A DNA stretch of 64,000 bases from Caballeronia sordidicola (lineage in GTDB: Bacteria > Pseudomonadota > Gammaproteobacteria > Burkholderiales > Burkholderiaceae), in NCBI RefSeq assembly GCF_001544455.2, contig NZ_FCOC02000010.1, positions 62,001 to 126,000 on the forward strand, given 5' to 3'. Position 1 is the first letter of the stretch. Every line of letters starts with the position of its first letter. The position numbers and the translations under genes were made by a program. The notes below the pieces were generated by a model. The model searched no databases, had not been told where the DNA came from, and saw nothing but the letters and a program-made list of their open reading frames with translations. This document shows positions 45,542 through 55,436 of this stretch, in pieces.

Positions 45542-46147
45542 GTGACCCTATTCGTCTATATAAACACCGCTGGCCATCATCAGGCTCGCGAAAGCGACCT
45601 GATTGAAATCGACGCAGCAGGTTTTCTTGTCGACATGGGTTCCGTGCTGGTCGATCAATGCAGCAACGCATTGGTATCGACTGCCCGTCCAGCGTTGCAA
45701 CAGGTCATTCGCCGCATCAATCCGGGCGATACGCTGGTGGTGGCCCGCCTGGGCTACCTCGGAAACGGCGTGGGCGATGTAGTATCCACACTCAGCAGGC
45801 TCGCGGCCAAGCGCGCGCACGCCATCTGCCTCGACTCGGGCAAGAACGACTTATGCGTCAACGGCGACGACTCGCCAATTCGCATGCTGCAGCTCGCCGC
45901 AGAACTCGAACGCGATGCAAAACGCGCTCGCGCGCTCGACGCCGCCGCCATTGCGAAGCAAGTCGGTGCTCCGCAGGGACGGCCGGCGTCGTTGTCTGCT
46001 TTGCAACGGCAGCAGGCGCTGAGCGCGCTCGCTGCGGGCAGCACCGTGACGGCCGTTGCGCGAGTGTTCAGTACGTCGCGCCAGACGATTATCCGGTTAC
46101 GCGACGCGAGTCCCAGACCGATGACAACGCGGGATAACGTCGTGTGA
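45542..46147 (+). CDS. Serine-recombinase homologue with lost catalytic residues
   Basis: A 201-residue protein with a resolvase-like N-terminal domain and a C-terminal helix-turn-helix (AVARVFSTSRQTIIRLRD). The GTG start has GGAGGG (45531-45536) in front. Aligned by eye with Tn3-type resolvases, the nucleophile Ser10 is Ala10, Arg8 is Asn8, and the second active-site motif RLDRLGRS reads RLGYLGNG (Tyr72, Asn75). It therefore probably cannot cut DNA and may act as a DNA-binding regulator or structural protein. No inverted repeats or transposon genes flank it. Confidence 0.78.
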   Translation: MTLFVYINTAGHHQARESDLIEIDAAGFLVDMGSVLVDQCSNALVSTARPALQQVIRRINPGDTLVVARLGYLGNGVGDVVSTLSRLAAKRAHAICLDSGKNDLCVNGDDSPIRMLQLAAELERDAKRARALDAAAIAKQVGAPQGRPASLSALQRQQALSALAAGSTVTAVARVFSTSRQTIIRLRDASPRPMTTRDNVV

Positions 46148-46302
46148 CAAGCGGTTTGGCTTGACGTGCGTATAGATGTACCGCTCTCCAACACCACATC
46201 GCTTCAGCGCGCGGTTCGAGAATTAGAGAGCAACATCCGGCGTGCACAGGAACGGCAAGTCGCGCAAACTCGGCGCATTGAATTCGCCAGGAAAAACCGC
46301 CG

Positions 46303-47025
46303 ATGGACCTTCTGAACACCGATCTCGCAACACGCGTCGACACAATCGACTGGCGCCGATTAGAAGATGATCTGAATCAATTCGGATGCGCGACCGTCGA
46401 TCAACTCCTCACCGCCGGGGAATGCGACACGCTCTCAGCGCTTTATGCGCAGGACGCGTTGTATAGAAGCCGCGTGGTCATGGCGCGTCACGGATTCGGG
46501 CGCGGTGAGTACAAGTATTATCGCTATCCGCTTCCCGAGATTATTGGCACTTTGCGGGAAACGGTTTATCCGCATCTTGCGCCCGTCGCGAATAGATGGA
46601 ATGCGCTTATGGGTATCGACGCGCGTTATCCGGCCGATCACGCGGATTTTATAAATCGATGCCACGCCGCGGGGCAAACCCGCCCCACGCCTTTGATCCT
46701 TCAATATGCCGAAGGCGACTACAACTGCCTGCATCAGGATTTATACGGCGAGCACGTGTTTCCAATACAGTTGGCGATCCTGTTGTCCGTTCCGGGACGG
46801 GATTTCACGGGCGGCGAATTTGTCATGACCGAGCAGCGGCCGCGCATGCAGTCGCGGGCCGAAGTTGTGCCCCTGGCACAGGGCGATGCCGTGATCTTCG
46901 CCGTGCATCACCGCCCGGTGAATGGCACGCGCGGGGTGTATCGGGTCAATCTGCGGCATGGCGTAAGCCGGTTGCGTTTCGGGCACCGGCATACGGCGGG
47001 CGTGATTTTCCATGACGCGACGTGA
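46303..47025 (+). CDS. 2-oxoglutarate/Fe(II)-dependent oxygenase (PF09859-type)
   Basis: A 240-residue protein with the 2OG-oxygenase facial triad: His144 and Asp146 in HQD, a distal His at 202/203, and Arg210 in PVNGTRG as the likely 2OG anchor. The sequence LHQDLYGEHVFPIQ and the C-terminal RHGVSRLRFGHRH fit the PF09859 group, described as possible repair enzymes for alkylated DNA. It lies 155 bases after the recombinase homologue. The substrate is unproved. Confidence 0.82.
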   Translation: MDLLNTDLATRVDTIDWRRLEDDLNQFGCATVDQLLTAGECDTLSALYAQDALYRSRVVMARHGFGRGEYKYYRYPLPEIIGTLRETVYPHLAPVANRWNALMGIDARYPADHADFINRCHAAGQTRPTPLILQYAEGDYNCLHQDLYGEHVFPIQLAILLSVPGRDFTGGEFVMTEQRPRMQSRAEVVPLAQGDAVIFAVHHRPVNGTRGVYRVNLRHGVSRLRFGHRHTAGVIFHDAT

Positions 47026-47064
47026 CTTGACGTGATCCAACCCATTGCAGGTCAGGCCACCAAC

Positions 47065-47730
47065 TCACTCATTCTCGTCGAAGTAATGCCCAAAACGAAC
47101 CTGCTTCGTCTTGATATAGCGTTCGTTTTCCTCGCGCATTGGAATGGCCAGCGCCACGCGCTCGCATACCGGAATGTCGTGCTTCAAAAGCGTATCGAAC
47201 TTCGAAGGGTTATTGCTCATCAGGCGCACTGAACGTACATCCAGCGCCCGCAAGATCGCGGCGGCGGAGTCGTATTCCCGGGCGTCGTCCGGAAGACCGA
47301 GGTGCAGGTTGGCGTCGACGGTGTCGTAGCCCTGCTCCTGCAACGCATATGCACGGATCTTGTTTGCGAGACCAATGCCACGCCCTTCGTGACCGCGCAA
47401 ATAAAGCAGGATCCCACGGTTTTCCGCCGCGATATACCGCATCGCCAGGTCAAGCTGCTCGCCGCAGTCGCACCGGTACGAGCCGAAAACATCGCCGGTG
47501 ACGCATTCCGAATGCAGGCGGCACAGCACGGATTCGCCATTGCTGACATCGCCCATCACGAGCGTCAAATGTTCCGCACCCGTGCTTTTCACGCGATACA
47601 CATGCGACTCGAACACGCCGTAACGCGTGGGAATCGTGGCCTTCGCCACGAGTTCGACGCATTCGTCGTTGGCAGCAACCGCTGCGACAGCTTCGGCAGT
47701 GGATGCCGTTGAATCGGAAACGTTTTTCAT
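47065..47730 (-). CDS. ribA: GTP cyclohydrolase II (riboflavin synthesis)
   Basis: A 221-residue enzyme converting GTP to the first pyrimidine intermediate of riboflavin synthesis. Zinc ligands are Cys76, Cys87 and Cys89 (SEC..RCDCG), and the catalytic/GTP-binding stretch [10 protein letters not shown] follows. Start at 47730 (AAGAGA upstream) gives normal length; an upstream ATG at 47766 is possible. There is no fused RibB domain and no FMN riboswitch visible upstream. The gene is monocistronic. Confidence 0.93.
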   Translation of the reverse strand: MKNVSDSTASTAEAVAAVAANDECVELVAKATIPTRYGVFESHVYRVKSTGAEHLTLVMGDVSNGESVLCRLHSECVTGDVFGSYRCDCGEQLDLAMRYIAAENRGILLYLRGHEGRGIGLANKIRAYALQEQGYDTVDANLHLGLPDDAREYDSAAAILRALDVRSVRLMSNNPSKFDTLLKHDIPVCERVALAIPMREENERYIKTKQVRFGHYFDENE

Positions 47731-48013
47731 GTTCTCTTGTACAGCATTGAAAGGCGTGAACCGCATGCCGGGATGTTTTTGGGCCGCCGGCTGAACCGGT
47801 AACTTTATCAATATGCGGTGTCGCCCGGTCCGACATGTTAAAACGCCGGGGAAATATTTGCAGCCAGCGCAACCCGCAACCTTCGCTTTGCGCATGAAAG
47901 CGCACGAGTTCGACTCGAATCCGGCATATGGAAAGAAGAACGTCTCGCTTCGATAAAAATTCCCCGGTTGGTAAAGTACATGACTACCTAGCCAACTACT
48001 CCAGTCATCGTCC

Positions 48014-49666
48014 ATGCCCAATCCAAGCCGCCTGCCCCGTTTGTCATTCATTCCCGCTCAAATGGCCCGCGCCGCGGCGTCCGTGCTGATTGCTCTGGGC
48101 GCATCAGGCGCCATATCGGGCGCGGCGCACGCGGCGGGCGGCACGCTCGTGTTCTGCTCGGAGGGCAGCCCGGCCGGCTTCGATTCCGCGCAATACACCA
48201 CCAGCACCGACTTCGACGCCGGCGCGCACGCGGTCTACGACACACTGGTCGAATTCAAGCGCGGTTCACTGGACCTCGTTCCAGGCCTTGCAGAAAAATG
48301 GGACGAGTCCGCCGACGCGAAGACCTTCACGTTCCACCTGCGACACGGCGTCAAGTTCCAGGCGACCGACTGGTTCAAGCCCACGCGCGACTTCAATGCA
48401 GACGACGTCGTCTTCACGTTCAAACGCATGATCGACCCGGAAAACGCCTTTCAGAAAGCGCACCCGGTCAGCTTCCCGTATTTGAGCGACCTCGGATACG
48501 ACAAGAACATTGCATCGGTGGAAAAACTCGATGACTACACCGTGCGCTTCACGCTGCACACGTCCGACGTGGTTTTTGTGCGAAACATTGCGATGGAGTT
48601 CGCATCGATTCTCTCGGCGCAATACGCCGACCAGTTGCTCAAGGCGGGCAAGACCGAAGACCTGAACCAGAAGCCCGTGGGCACCGGCCCGTTCGTGTTT
48701 CGCGACTATCAGAAAGACGCAACCATTCGCTATGACGCGCATCCGGACTTCTGGAACAAGAAGGACGTGCATATAGCGAAGCTGGTGTTCTCCATCACGC
48801 CCGACGCCGCCGTGCGCATGCAGAAACTGACGAGCGGCGAATGTCAGATGACCTCGTACGCCCGTCCCGCGGACATCCAGAGCGCGCGCAACAATCCCAA
48901 GCTGGCGGTGTTGTCGAGTGTCGGGTTCAACGTGGCTTATGTAGGTTACAACACCACGCACAAGCCGCTGGATAACGTGCTCGTCAGGCGTGCACTGGAT
49001 ATGTCCATCGACAAACAGGCGATCCTGAAGAGCGTCTATGAAGGTGCGGCGACCGTTGCGTCGAACCCCATGCCACCTTCGCAATGGTCCTATAACACGG
49101 CGCTGAAAGACGCGCCATACGATCCGGCAAAGGCACGCGACCTGCTCAAGGAGGCGGGTTTTCCGAACGGTTTCGCCATTTCGCTCTGGGCCATGCCCGT
49201 GCAGCGCGGCTATAACCCGAACGCACGTCTCATGGCGCAACTGATCCAGTCGGACTGGGCGAAAATTGGCGTGAAAGCGAACATCGTCTCGTACGAATGG
49301 GCCGAATACAACAAGCGCGCGAAGCAGGCCGGGGAACACGATGCCATCCTCTACGGCTGGATGGGCGACAACGGCGATCCGGATAACTGGCTTGGCACCA
49401 CGCTCGGTTGCGATGCCGTTCACGGCAGCAACATGGCGAAGTGGTGCAACAGGCAATTCGACGATCTGCTTGGCAAAGCGCGCCTGATCACCGACCAGAA
49501 CGCCCGCACGAAGCTTTATGAACAGGCGCAAGTCGTGTTCAAGGATCAGGTGCCTTACACGCCGCTTGCCCACGCCAATGCGTTCCAGTTGATGACAAAG
49601 AACGTAAAAGGCTACGAGCTGAGCCCGTTGGGCGGACACCGGTTCGACGGGGTATCGCTGGACTGA
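48014..49666 (+). CDS. Periplasmic peptide-binding protein (DppA-like, SBP family 5)
   Basis: A 550-residue ABC-transporter substrate-binding protein. The signal peptide ends AHA/AG near residue 41. Family traits are [12 protein letters not shown] at the mature N-terminus, PVGTGPFVF, and [14 protein letters not shown]. The GDNGDPDNW stretch is typical of dipeptide/heme-binding DppA proteins. No permease or ATPase genes are adjacent, so it must work with a transporter encoded elsewhere. A terminator follows. Confidence 0.9.
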   Translation: MPNPSRLPRLSFIPAQMARAAASVLIALGASGAISGAAHAAGGTLVFCSEGSPAGFDSAQYTTSTDFDAGAHAVYDTLVEFKRGSLDLVPGLAEKWDESADAKTFTFHLRHGVKFQATDWFKPTRDFNADDVVFTFKRMIDPENAFQKAHPVSFPYLSDLGYDKNIASVEKLDDYTVRFTLHTSDVVFVRNIAMEFASILSAQYADQLLKAGKTEDLNQKPVGTGPFVFRDYQKDATIRYDAHPDFWNKKDVHIAKLVFSITPDAAVRMQKLTSGECQMTSYARPADIQSARNNPKLAVLSSVGFNVAYVGYNTTHKPLDNVLVRRALDMSIDKQAILKSVYEGAATVASNPMPPSQWSYNTALKDAPYDPAKARDLLKEAGFPNGFAISLWAMPVQRGYNPNARLMAQLIQSDWAKIGVKANIVSYEWAEYNKRAKQAGEHDAILYGWMGDNGDPDNWLGTTLGCDAVHGSNMAKWCNRQFDDLLGKARLITDQNARTKLYEQAQVVFKDQVPYTPLAHANAFQLMTKNVKGYELSPLGGHRFDGVSLD

Positions 49667-49687
49667 TTTTCAGGCGCGGTAGGGCAC

Positions 49688-49721
49688 GGCGGCGGCCAGA
49701 AACAGCCGCCGCCCGGATTTT
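49688..49721 (+). terminator. Intrinsic terminator after the peptide-binding protein
   Basis: GGCGGCGGC (49688-49696) pairs with GCCGCCGCC (49705-49713) around an 8-base A-rich loop and is followed by TTTTA. It serves the plus-strand gene; the minus-strand reductase gene ends close by. Confidence 0.7.
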
Positions 49722-49729
49722 ATGCCGCC

Positions 49730-50425
49730 TTACGCCGGCTGCTCGAAACTCCCGGGACTCTTGTCCGTCGCGCTCCATTTCGGCGTGCGGGTCTTGTCGG
49801 CTTTCTGCAAACCAGCCTTCAGCCCTTCCAGATCGAAATCCTTCGTGTAGACCGGCGCTCCGGGCTGATGCCGCCATGAATTGGCGATACCGCCGTTGTC
49901 GAAAGCATCGAAGCCCATTTCATTCACCAGTTGCATTACGACCGCCTTGGCGTCGGCGTTGTCGCCCGAAACCGGCAGCGCAATGCGCCCCTGCGTGCCT
50001 TCCGGCTTGCCGTTATTGCGCAAATGCGCCGCATAGATGTTGTTGAACGCCTTGATGACCGGACGCCCGATCTGCTTCGCAACCCACTCGCTTTCCAGCA
50101 TTCCGGACTCGATCCCGTCGATCCTGCCATCGCGCTCTCGCGGATAATAATTGCCGGTATCGATAATCACGGTGGTATCCGGCACGTCCGCAAACAGACC
50201 GGCAGGCAGATTCAGCACCTTCTTTTCCGGAATCGTCACCACGATCACGTCCGCGTCGCGCACGACATCGGCGAGTTCGGCAGGTTTCGCGCCGGTTTCC
50301 GCCGCGACGTCAGCCAATGTAGCTGGCCCCCGCGAATTGCCGATCAGCACGTCATGACCGCGCTCGGTCCAGCGCAGCGCCAATACTTGCCCGATATTTC
50401 CCGCACCAATAATTCCGATTTTCAT
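49730..50425 (-). CDS. NADP-dependent oxidoreductase, F420-reductase-like
   Basis: A 231-residue Rossmann protein of the NADPH:F420-reductase-like family (PF03807). The nucleotide loop GIIGAGNIGQ is at residues 4-13 and NSRGP follows the second strand. Later stretches (KAFNNIYAAHL, PVSGDNADAKAVV) are family-typical. F420 itself is not expected in this lineage, so the true substrate is unknown; related proteins reduce flavins or other carbonyl compounds. It is divergent from ahpC. Confidence 0.8.
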   Translation of the reverse strand: MKIGIIGAGNIGQVLALRWTERGHDVLIGNSRGPATLADVAAETGAKPAELADVVRDADVIVVTIPEKKVLNLPAGLFADVPDTTVIIDTGNYYPRERDGRIDGIESGMLESEWVAKQIGRPVIKAFNNIYAAHLRNNGKPEGTQGRIALPVSGDNADAKAVVMQLVNEMGFDAFDNGGIANSWRHQPGAPVYTKDFDLEGLKAGLQKADKTRTPKWSATDKSPGSFEQPA

Positions 50426-50637
50426 ATCGCCTCCGTTCGTTGAAAAAGCACGCCGTGCAAGGCGCGCAACGCCTATGCCCGATTGTGCCCGACGCGCTAG
50501 AATGCCGCCGCGGCGTGCGTCATAGGCAATTCACATCGGCGTCATTGAATCATTCGATTTACCTAATTAAGGGCAAACCCGCATACTTCGTCTCATTCCT
50601 TAACTACTTCAACCACTTCAACACAAGGACATACGCA

Positions 50638-51201
50638 ATGCCGATCATCAACAGCCAGGTCAAACCGTTCAAGGCAACCGCTTATCACAATGGCGATTTC
50701 GTAACCGTCACCGACGAAAGCCTGAAGGGCAAGTGGTCCGTGCTGGTGTTCTACCCGGCTGACTTCACGTTCGTCTGCCCGACGGAACTCGGCGATCTGG
50801 CCGACCGTTACGCAGAATTCAAGAAGCTCGGCGTGGAAATCTACGGCGTGTCGACCGACACCCACTTCACGCACAAGGCATGGCACGACACGTCGGACAC
50901 GATTGGCAAGATCCAGTATCCGATGATCGCCGACCCGACGCTGGCAATCTCGCGCAACTTCGACGTGCTGATCGAGGAAGAAGGCCTGGCCCTGCGCGGC
51001 ACGTTCGTGGTCAACCCGGAAGGCGAGATCAAGCTGTGCGAAATCCACGACAACGGCATTGGCCGTGACGCGGGCGAATTGCTGCGCAAGGTTCAGGCAG
51101 CGCAGTACATTGCGGCACACCCGGGCGAAGTTTGCCCCGCCAAGTGGACGCCGGGCGCTGAAACGCTGACCCCGTCGCTCGACCTGATCGGCAAGATCTA
51201 A
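50638..51201 (+). CDS. ahpC: Alkyl hydroperoxide reductase subunit C (peroxiredoxin)
   Basis: A 187-residue typical 2-Cys peroxiredoxin reducing H2O2 and organic peroxides. The peroxidatic Cys47 is in FTFVCPTE and the resolving Cys166 in EVCPAKW. AAGGAC lies 6 bases before ATG 50638; the upstream open frame is not part of the protein. It is paired with ahpF, its reductase, after a 128-base spacer containing a strong hairpin. An OxyR site is expected upstream but none is obvious by eye. Confidence 0.97.
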   Translation: MPIINSQVKPFKATAYHNGDFVTVTDESLKGKWSVLVFYPADFTFVCPTELGDLADRYAEFKKLGVEIYGVSTDTHFTHKAWHDTSDTIGKIQYPMIADPTLAISRNFDVLIEEEGLALRGTFVVNPEGEIKLCEIHDNGIGRDAGELLRKVQAAQYIAAHPGEVCPAKWTPGAETLTPSLDLIGKI

Positions 51202-51252
51202 GCTTTTCGAAGCCGTATCACGTCTGAAAAACTGCTGTAAAGCGCTGTACTG

Positions 51253-51274
51253 TCCGGGCCGTTCGCGGCCCGGA
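51253..51274 (+). promoter_or_regulatory. GC-rich UUCG hairpin between ahpC and ahpF
   Basis: A 9-bp perfect stem (TCCGGGCCG / CGGCCCGGA) closed by a TTCG tetraloop, 52 bases after ahpC and 56 before ahpF. There is no T run. It is likely a partial terminator or an mRNA-stabilising element that lets AhpC exceed AhpF. Confidence 0.6.
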
Positions 51275-51329
51275 TGTCTGTCAGCACGCCTCCAGAACAA
51301 AATCATCTTTAAACGGACTCGAAACCGCC

Positions 51330-52919
51330 ATGCTGGAAGCCAACCTCAAGACTCAGTTGAAAGCGTATCTGGAAAAGGTCAGCCGGCCGATCGAGATCGT
51401 CGCTTCGCTCGATGACTCGCCGAAATCGGCCGAGTTGAAAGATCTGCTCGACGAAATCGCCACGCTGTCGGACCGCATCGCGGTGATCGAAAAGCGCGAC
51501 GATTCGGAGCGCAAGCCGTCGTTTTCCATCGGCGAACCGGGCAAGCCCACGGGCATCCGCTTCGCGGGCATTCCGATGGGCCATGAATTCACATCGCTCG
51601 TGCTGGCGCTGCTGCAAACCGGCGGCCACCCGGTCAAGCTCGACGACGCCGTGATCGAACAGATCCGCGCGCTCGACGGCGACTATCAGTTTGAAACGTA
51701 TATCTCGCTGTCATGCCAGAACTGCCCGGAAGTCGTGCAGGCGCTGAACGTGATGGCGCTCATCAATCCGCGCATCCGCCAGGTCACCATCGACGGCGCG
51801 CTGTTCCAGGACGAAGTCGAACAACGCCAGATCATGGCCGTGCCGACCGTCTACATGAACGGCGAAGTGTTCGGCCAGGGCCGTACCGGCGTGAAGGAAA
51901 TTTTGGCCAAGCTCGACAGCAACGCTGGCGCGCGGGCCGCGAAGGAACTCGAAGGCAAGGGCACGTTCGACGTGCTGATCGTCGGCGGCGGCCCGGCTGG
52001 CGCGGCTGCGGCCATCTATTCAGCGCGCAAGGGCATCTCGACGGGCGTGGCTGCTGAACGCTTCGGTGGCCAGGTGCTGGACACGCTCGCCATCGAAAAC
52101 TTCGTCTCGGTGAAGGAAACCGAAGGACCCCAGTTCGCGACGGCGCTGGAACAGCACGTCAAGAGTTATGACGTCGACATCATGGACGTGCAGCGCGCCG
52201 AAGCGCTCGTGCCGGGGAAGATTCATGAAGTGCGCCTGGCCAACGGCGCGGTGCTGAAGGCAAAGACGATTGTGCTGGCGACCGGCGCGCGGTGGCGCGA
52301 AATCAACGTGCCGGGCGAGAAGGAATATCGCAATCATGGCGTGGCGTATTGCCCGCATTGCGACGGTCCGCTCTTCAAGGGCAAGCGGGTCGCTGTGATC
52401 GGCGGCGGCAATTCCGGCGTTGAGGCGGCGATCGATCTGGCCGGTATCGTGAGCGCGGTGACGCTGATCGAATTCGGCGCCGAGTTGCGTGCCGATGCCG
52501 TTTTGCAGCGCAAGCTGCGCAGCCTGAAGAACGTGACAATCGTGACGCAAGCGCAGACCACGGAAGTCACCGGCGACGGCAAGAAGGTCAACGGGCTTTC
52601 CTATAAGGATCTCCGCTCGGGTGACGCGAAGCACATCGAACTGGAAGGCGTGTTCGTGCAGATCGGCCTCGTGCCGAATACCGAATGGCTCAAGGGCACG
52701 GTGGAATTGTCGCGCCACGGCGAAATCGTGGTCGACGCAAAGGGCGCAACGTCAGTTCCAGGCGTATTCGCCGCTGGCGACGTCACGACGGTGCCGTACA
52801 AGCAGATTGTGATTGCAGTGGGCGAAGGCGCGAAAGCATCGCTTAGCGCGTTCGATTATCTGATCCGCAATTCAGTGCCAGATGAAGTCGAAGCAGGTGC
52901 TGAAGAAGCGGTCGCGTGA
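51330..52919 (+). CDS. ahpF: Alkyl hydroperoxide reductase subunit F
   Basis: A 529-residue flavoprotein that passes electrons from NADH to AhpC. The N-terminal double-thioredoxin domain holds the CQNC pair (Cys129/Cys132). The thioredoxin-reductase-like part has the FAD motif [10 protein letters not shown] near residue 217, the redox pair Cys341/Cys344 (CPHC), and the NADH motif [10 protein letters not shown]. The length is normal. It ends with a strong terminator. Confidence 0.97.
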   Translation: MLEANLKTQLKAYLEKVSRPIEIVASLDDSPKSAELKDLLDEIATLSDRIAVIEKRDDSERKPSFSIGEPGKPTGIRFAGIPMGHEFTSLVLALLQTGGHPVKLDDAVIEQIRALDGDYQFETYISLSCQNCPEVVQALNVMALINPRIRQVTIDGALFQDEVEQRQIMAVPTVYMNGEVFGQGRTGVKEILAKLDSNAGARAAKELEGKGTFDVLIVGGGPAGAAAAIYSARKGISTGVAAERFGGQVLDTLAIENFVSVKETEGPQFATALEQHVKSYDVDIMDVQRAEALVPGKIHEVRLANGAVLKAKTIVLATGARWREINVPGEKEYRNHGVAYCPHCDGPLFKGKRVAVIGGGNSGVEAAIDLAGIVSAVTLIEFGAELRADAVLQRKLRSLKNVTIVTQAQTTEVTGDGKKVNGLSYKDLRSGDAKHIELEGVFVQIGLVPNTEWLKGTVELSRHGEIVVDAKGATSVPGVFAAGDVTTVPYKQIVIAVGEGAKASLSAFDYLIRNSVPDEVEAGAEEAVA

Positions 52920-52975
52920 TTTTAATTTTATTGCCGGCCGGATATTAATCCGCTAGGTATTCAGCTTTACCGGAC

Positions 52976-53020
52976 CGCCCGATAATCGCGATGCGATTGA
53001 TTATCGGGCGTTTTGCTTTT
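52976..53020 (+). terminator. Intrinsic terminator after ahpF
   Basis: CGCCCGATAATC (52976-52987) and GATTATCGGGCG (52999-53010) form a perfect 12-bp stem with an 11-base loop, followed by TTTTGCTTTT. It lies 57 bases beyond the ahpF stop. Confidence 0.9.
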
Positions 53021-53126
53021 CCCGCGTTTTTTCTCAGTTTTTCCTCACCAATCCTCTGAGGAAATCTAAAGTTTCCTTTTGCCATGCCGTAGAAGCTTGA
53101 AACATCAGCCTTCGAGGTGAGCGGCC

Positions 53127-53594
53127 ATGGGAATCCTGGACAACACCCTTTTTACTTTCTTTCGCGGCGACGCGCGTGCAAATCCTGCTGTAAGCCAAAG
53201 GCTTGAGCGGACGCTGGAGCGGGAAAGCGCGCTGCGGCGTGAACTGGCGCAATTGAAAACGCGGGTAGCGGCAAGTGCGCCGGAACTGCAGGTCAAGATG
53301 GATCTCATGCAGTTCGATGTCACCCAGGAGAAAGCCGCGGTTGCCAGCCTCACCGCGGCATTGATGCAGGCGCAGGAAGATCTGGAACTGGAGAAAGCGA
53401 ACCGCTCGGCCGCCATCCATTTGCTCAAGAAACATGGCGTGGTGGACGGCGTTGCATATTCCAGCTTCACGCGCGAGGAACGGGTCGAGCTGATTGCATC
53501 GGCAATGGATGAAGTCGTGGGCAGCGAGACCACCCTTCGCTGGAAAGCCCGCTCGCCGGCCAGCGCAAAATCGAGTTCAAGGAAAGGCGCTTGA
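53127..53594 (+). CDS. Coiled-coil protein, unknown function
   Basis: A 155-residue cytoplasmic protein. Residues ~22-100 are a long helical region with Leu/Glu/Arg heptads (LERTLERESALRRELAQLKTRV and a second block QAQEDLELEKA), so it likely forms a parallel coiled coil. The C-terminal part is Ser/Lys-rich. No family is known to me. It stands alone, between terminators and the organosulfur locus. Confidence 0.6.
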   Translation: MGILDNTLFTFFRGDARANPAVSQRLERTLERESALRRELAQLKTRVAASAPELQVKMDLMQFDVTQEKAAVASLTAALMQAQEDLELEKANRSAAIHLLKKHGVVDGVAYSSFTREERVELIASAMDEVVGSETTLRWKARSPASAKSSSRKGA

Positions 53595-53773
53595 AGGAGC
53601 GTGAATACTAGGAGGGTCTGCGTTCTGCCAACCCTACCTTTCCGATATGTTTAGCTCGGATCGATATTTAAGATTCGCATATGCCGATGTTAGCCTTCAA
53701 GGCAATCGGCAGGCGTCATGAAGCATTTCTTCGCGCACTGCCTGTCAGTGTCATTTAGCGAGGAGCGTCATTC

Positions 53774-54850
53774 GTGAGCGTCGAATTCATCGGCATGATC
53801 CAGCAGCACAAGGTCTCGGAAACCCATCTGGCGCGCGGCCCGGCTGTCGATATTGGCTACACGCGCGACTTCGCGCAGGCCCACGAGAAAGCCGGCTTCG
53901 ATCGCATTCTCGTCCCCTATCAGTCGACCAGCCCCGACGCCATGCTGACGGTCGCCTACGCGGCCGGCGTCACGGAGCGCATTCATTTCATGCTTGCGCA
54001 TCGTCCGGGATTTGTCGCGCCCACACTTGCCGCACGCCAGATCGCGACGCTCGACCAGTTGAGCGGCGGCCGCCTTGCGGTGCACTTCATCTCGGGCGGC
54101 AGCGATGTTGAGCAACGCCGCGACGGCGACTTTCTTTCGCACGACGAACGCTACGCCCGCACCGACGAATATCTGCATGTGCTGCGCCGCGTTTGGACCG
54201 AATCAAAACCCTTCGATCACGAAGGCCGCTATTACCGCTTCGAACAAGCGTTCTCCGAAGTCAAGCCAAAACAGGCGCCATACGTGCCGATCTACTTCGG
54301 CGGTGCATCGACGCCAGCCCTTGAAGTGGCTGGCAAGCATGCGGACGTGTACGCGCTCTGGGGCGAGTCGAAGGATCAGGTTCACGAGCAGGTGACACGC
54401 GTTCGCGCCGAAGCGGCCAAACACGGGCGTGACGTGCGCTTCTCGGTATCGTTCCGGCCGATTCTCGCGGCCACCGAAAAGGCCGCATGGGAACGCGCCG
54501 ACCATATCCTCGCAGAAACACGGCGGCTGCGCGCGCAACAAGGTCTGGGCGAAGCGACGCCTCAGCAGAGCGAAGGCGCGCGCCGCCTGCTCGCGGCGGC
54601 GGGAGACGGCGTGCGCGCCGATGACCGCCTCTGGACCGGTGTCGCAAAAGAAATTGGCGGACGTTCGAATTCAACAGCGCTCGTAGGCACGCCTTCACAA
54701 GTTGCAGAAACGCTGGCCGAGTATCACGCGCTGGGCGTCACCACATTCCTGATTCGCGGCTTCGATCCGCTCGAAGACGCGCTCGACTATGGCCGCGAAC
54801 TGATCCCGCTCACCCGCGAGCTGACATCGCGGGTTGCACATGCCGCTTGA
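53774..54850 (+). CDS. SsuD-like flavin-dependent monooxygenase (first copy)
   Basis: A 358-residue LLM-class (luciferase-like) FMNH2-dependent monooxygenase of the alkanesulfonate monooxygenase type, which cleaves C-S bonds of sulfonates to aldehyde plus sulfite. Family stretches are HRPGFVAPTLAARQIATLDQLSGGR, DGDFLSHDERYARTDEY and YFGGAS. The GTG start has AGGAG upstream. It overlaps the cysteine dioxygenase gene by 11 bases. It is paralogous to the enzyme at 58220-59338; a flavin reductase partner is not in the window. Confidence 0.88.
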   Translation: MSVEFIGMIQQHKVSETHLARGPAVDIGYTRDFAQAHEKAGFDRILVPYQSTSPDAMLTVAYAAGVTERIHFMLAHRPGFVAPTLAARQIATLDQLSGGRLAVHFISGGSDVEQRRDGDFLSHDERYARTDEYLHVLRRVWTESKPFDHEGRYYRFEQAFSEVKPKQAPYVPIYFGGASTPALEVAGKHADVYALWGESKDQVHEQVTRVRAEAAKHGRDVRFSVSFRPILAATEKAAWERADHILAETRRLRAQQGLGEATPQQSEGARRLLAAAGDGVRADDRLWTGVAKEIGGRSNSTALVGTPSQVAETLAEYHALGVTTFLIRGFDPLEDALDYGRELIPLTRELTSRVAHAA

Positions 54851-55436
54851 AAAGTTGCGGGGGTTTATCGGCGAGATTGCGCAGCTTGTCGATGACCGTT
54901 TGCCCGAAGCGCAATTGCTCGAACGCGGCGCGGCATTGCTTGGCGCATTGATCGCTGAAGATGACTGGCTGCCCGATGCCTACGCGCAACCGTCGCCTGA
55001 CCGGTATCAACAATTTCTGCTCTACGCCGATGCGCGCCAGCGCTTTTCGGTCGTCAGCTTCGTCTGGGGACCGGGGCAGCAAACCCCGGTTCACGATCAC
55101 ACGGTCTGGGGACTCGTGGGCGTATTGCGCGGCGCCGAGCTCGCGCGTTCCTACGTTCGCGATGACCATGGCGCGCTGATCACGAAAGGCGAGGACGCGC
55201 TGCTCGAACGCGGCGCGGTCGCAGCGGTGTCTCCGCACATTGGCGATATTCATCGCGTGAGCAATGCGTTCGATGACCGCGTATCGATCAGCATCCACGT
55301 GTACGGTGCGAATATCGGCAGCATTTCGCGGCATGTCTATCCCGCCGATGGTCCGCCGAAACCGTTCGTCTCCGGCTACACCAACGACACGCTTCCCAAT
55401 CTCTGGAACCTCTCGAAGGAACGACTTCATTCATGA
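54840..55436 (+). CDS. Cysteine dioxygenase-like cupin
   Basis: A 198-residue cupin of the cysteine dioxygenase type I family, which oxidises thiols such as cysteine or 3-mercaptopropionate to sulfinates. Iron ligands are His85 and His87 (HDHTVW) plus a third His in SPHIGDIHRVSN near residue 137. As in many bacterial members, the Cys that cross-links in mammals is Gly here. It overlaps both neighbours (11 bases and ATGA), placing it in a sulfur operon. Confidence 0.88.
   Translation: MPLEKLRGFIGEIAQLVDDRLPEAQLLERGAALLGALIAEDDWLPDAYAQPSPDRYQQFLLYADARQRFSVVSFVWGPGQQTPVHDHTVWGLVGVLRGAELARSYVRDDHGALITKGEDALLERGAVAAVSPHIGDIHRVSNAFDDRVSISIHVYGANIGSISRHVYPADGPPKPFVSGYTNDTLPNLWNLSKERLHS

Noticed and set aside
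45542-46147. Recombinase gene as a sign of a transposon or integron
   Set aside because: No flanking inverted or direct repeats and no other mobile-element genes; its catalytic residues are lost.
47731-48013. FMN riboswitch upstream of ribA
   Set aside because: The conserved RFN helices are not visible in this 283-base spacer.
47767-48051. 95-codon upstream extension of ribA
   Set aside because: Not seen in GTP cyclohydrolase II proteins; the first family-like start is at 47730.
49730-50425. True coenzyme F420-dependent enzyme
   Set aside because: F420 is not expected in this lineage and no F420 biosynthesis gene is in view; only the fold supports the name.
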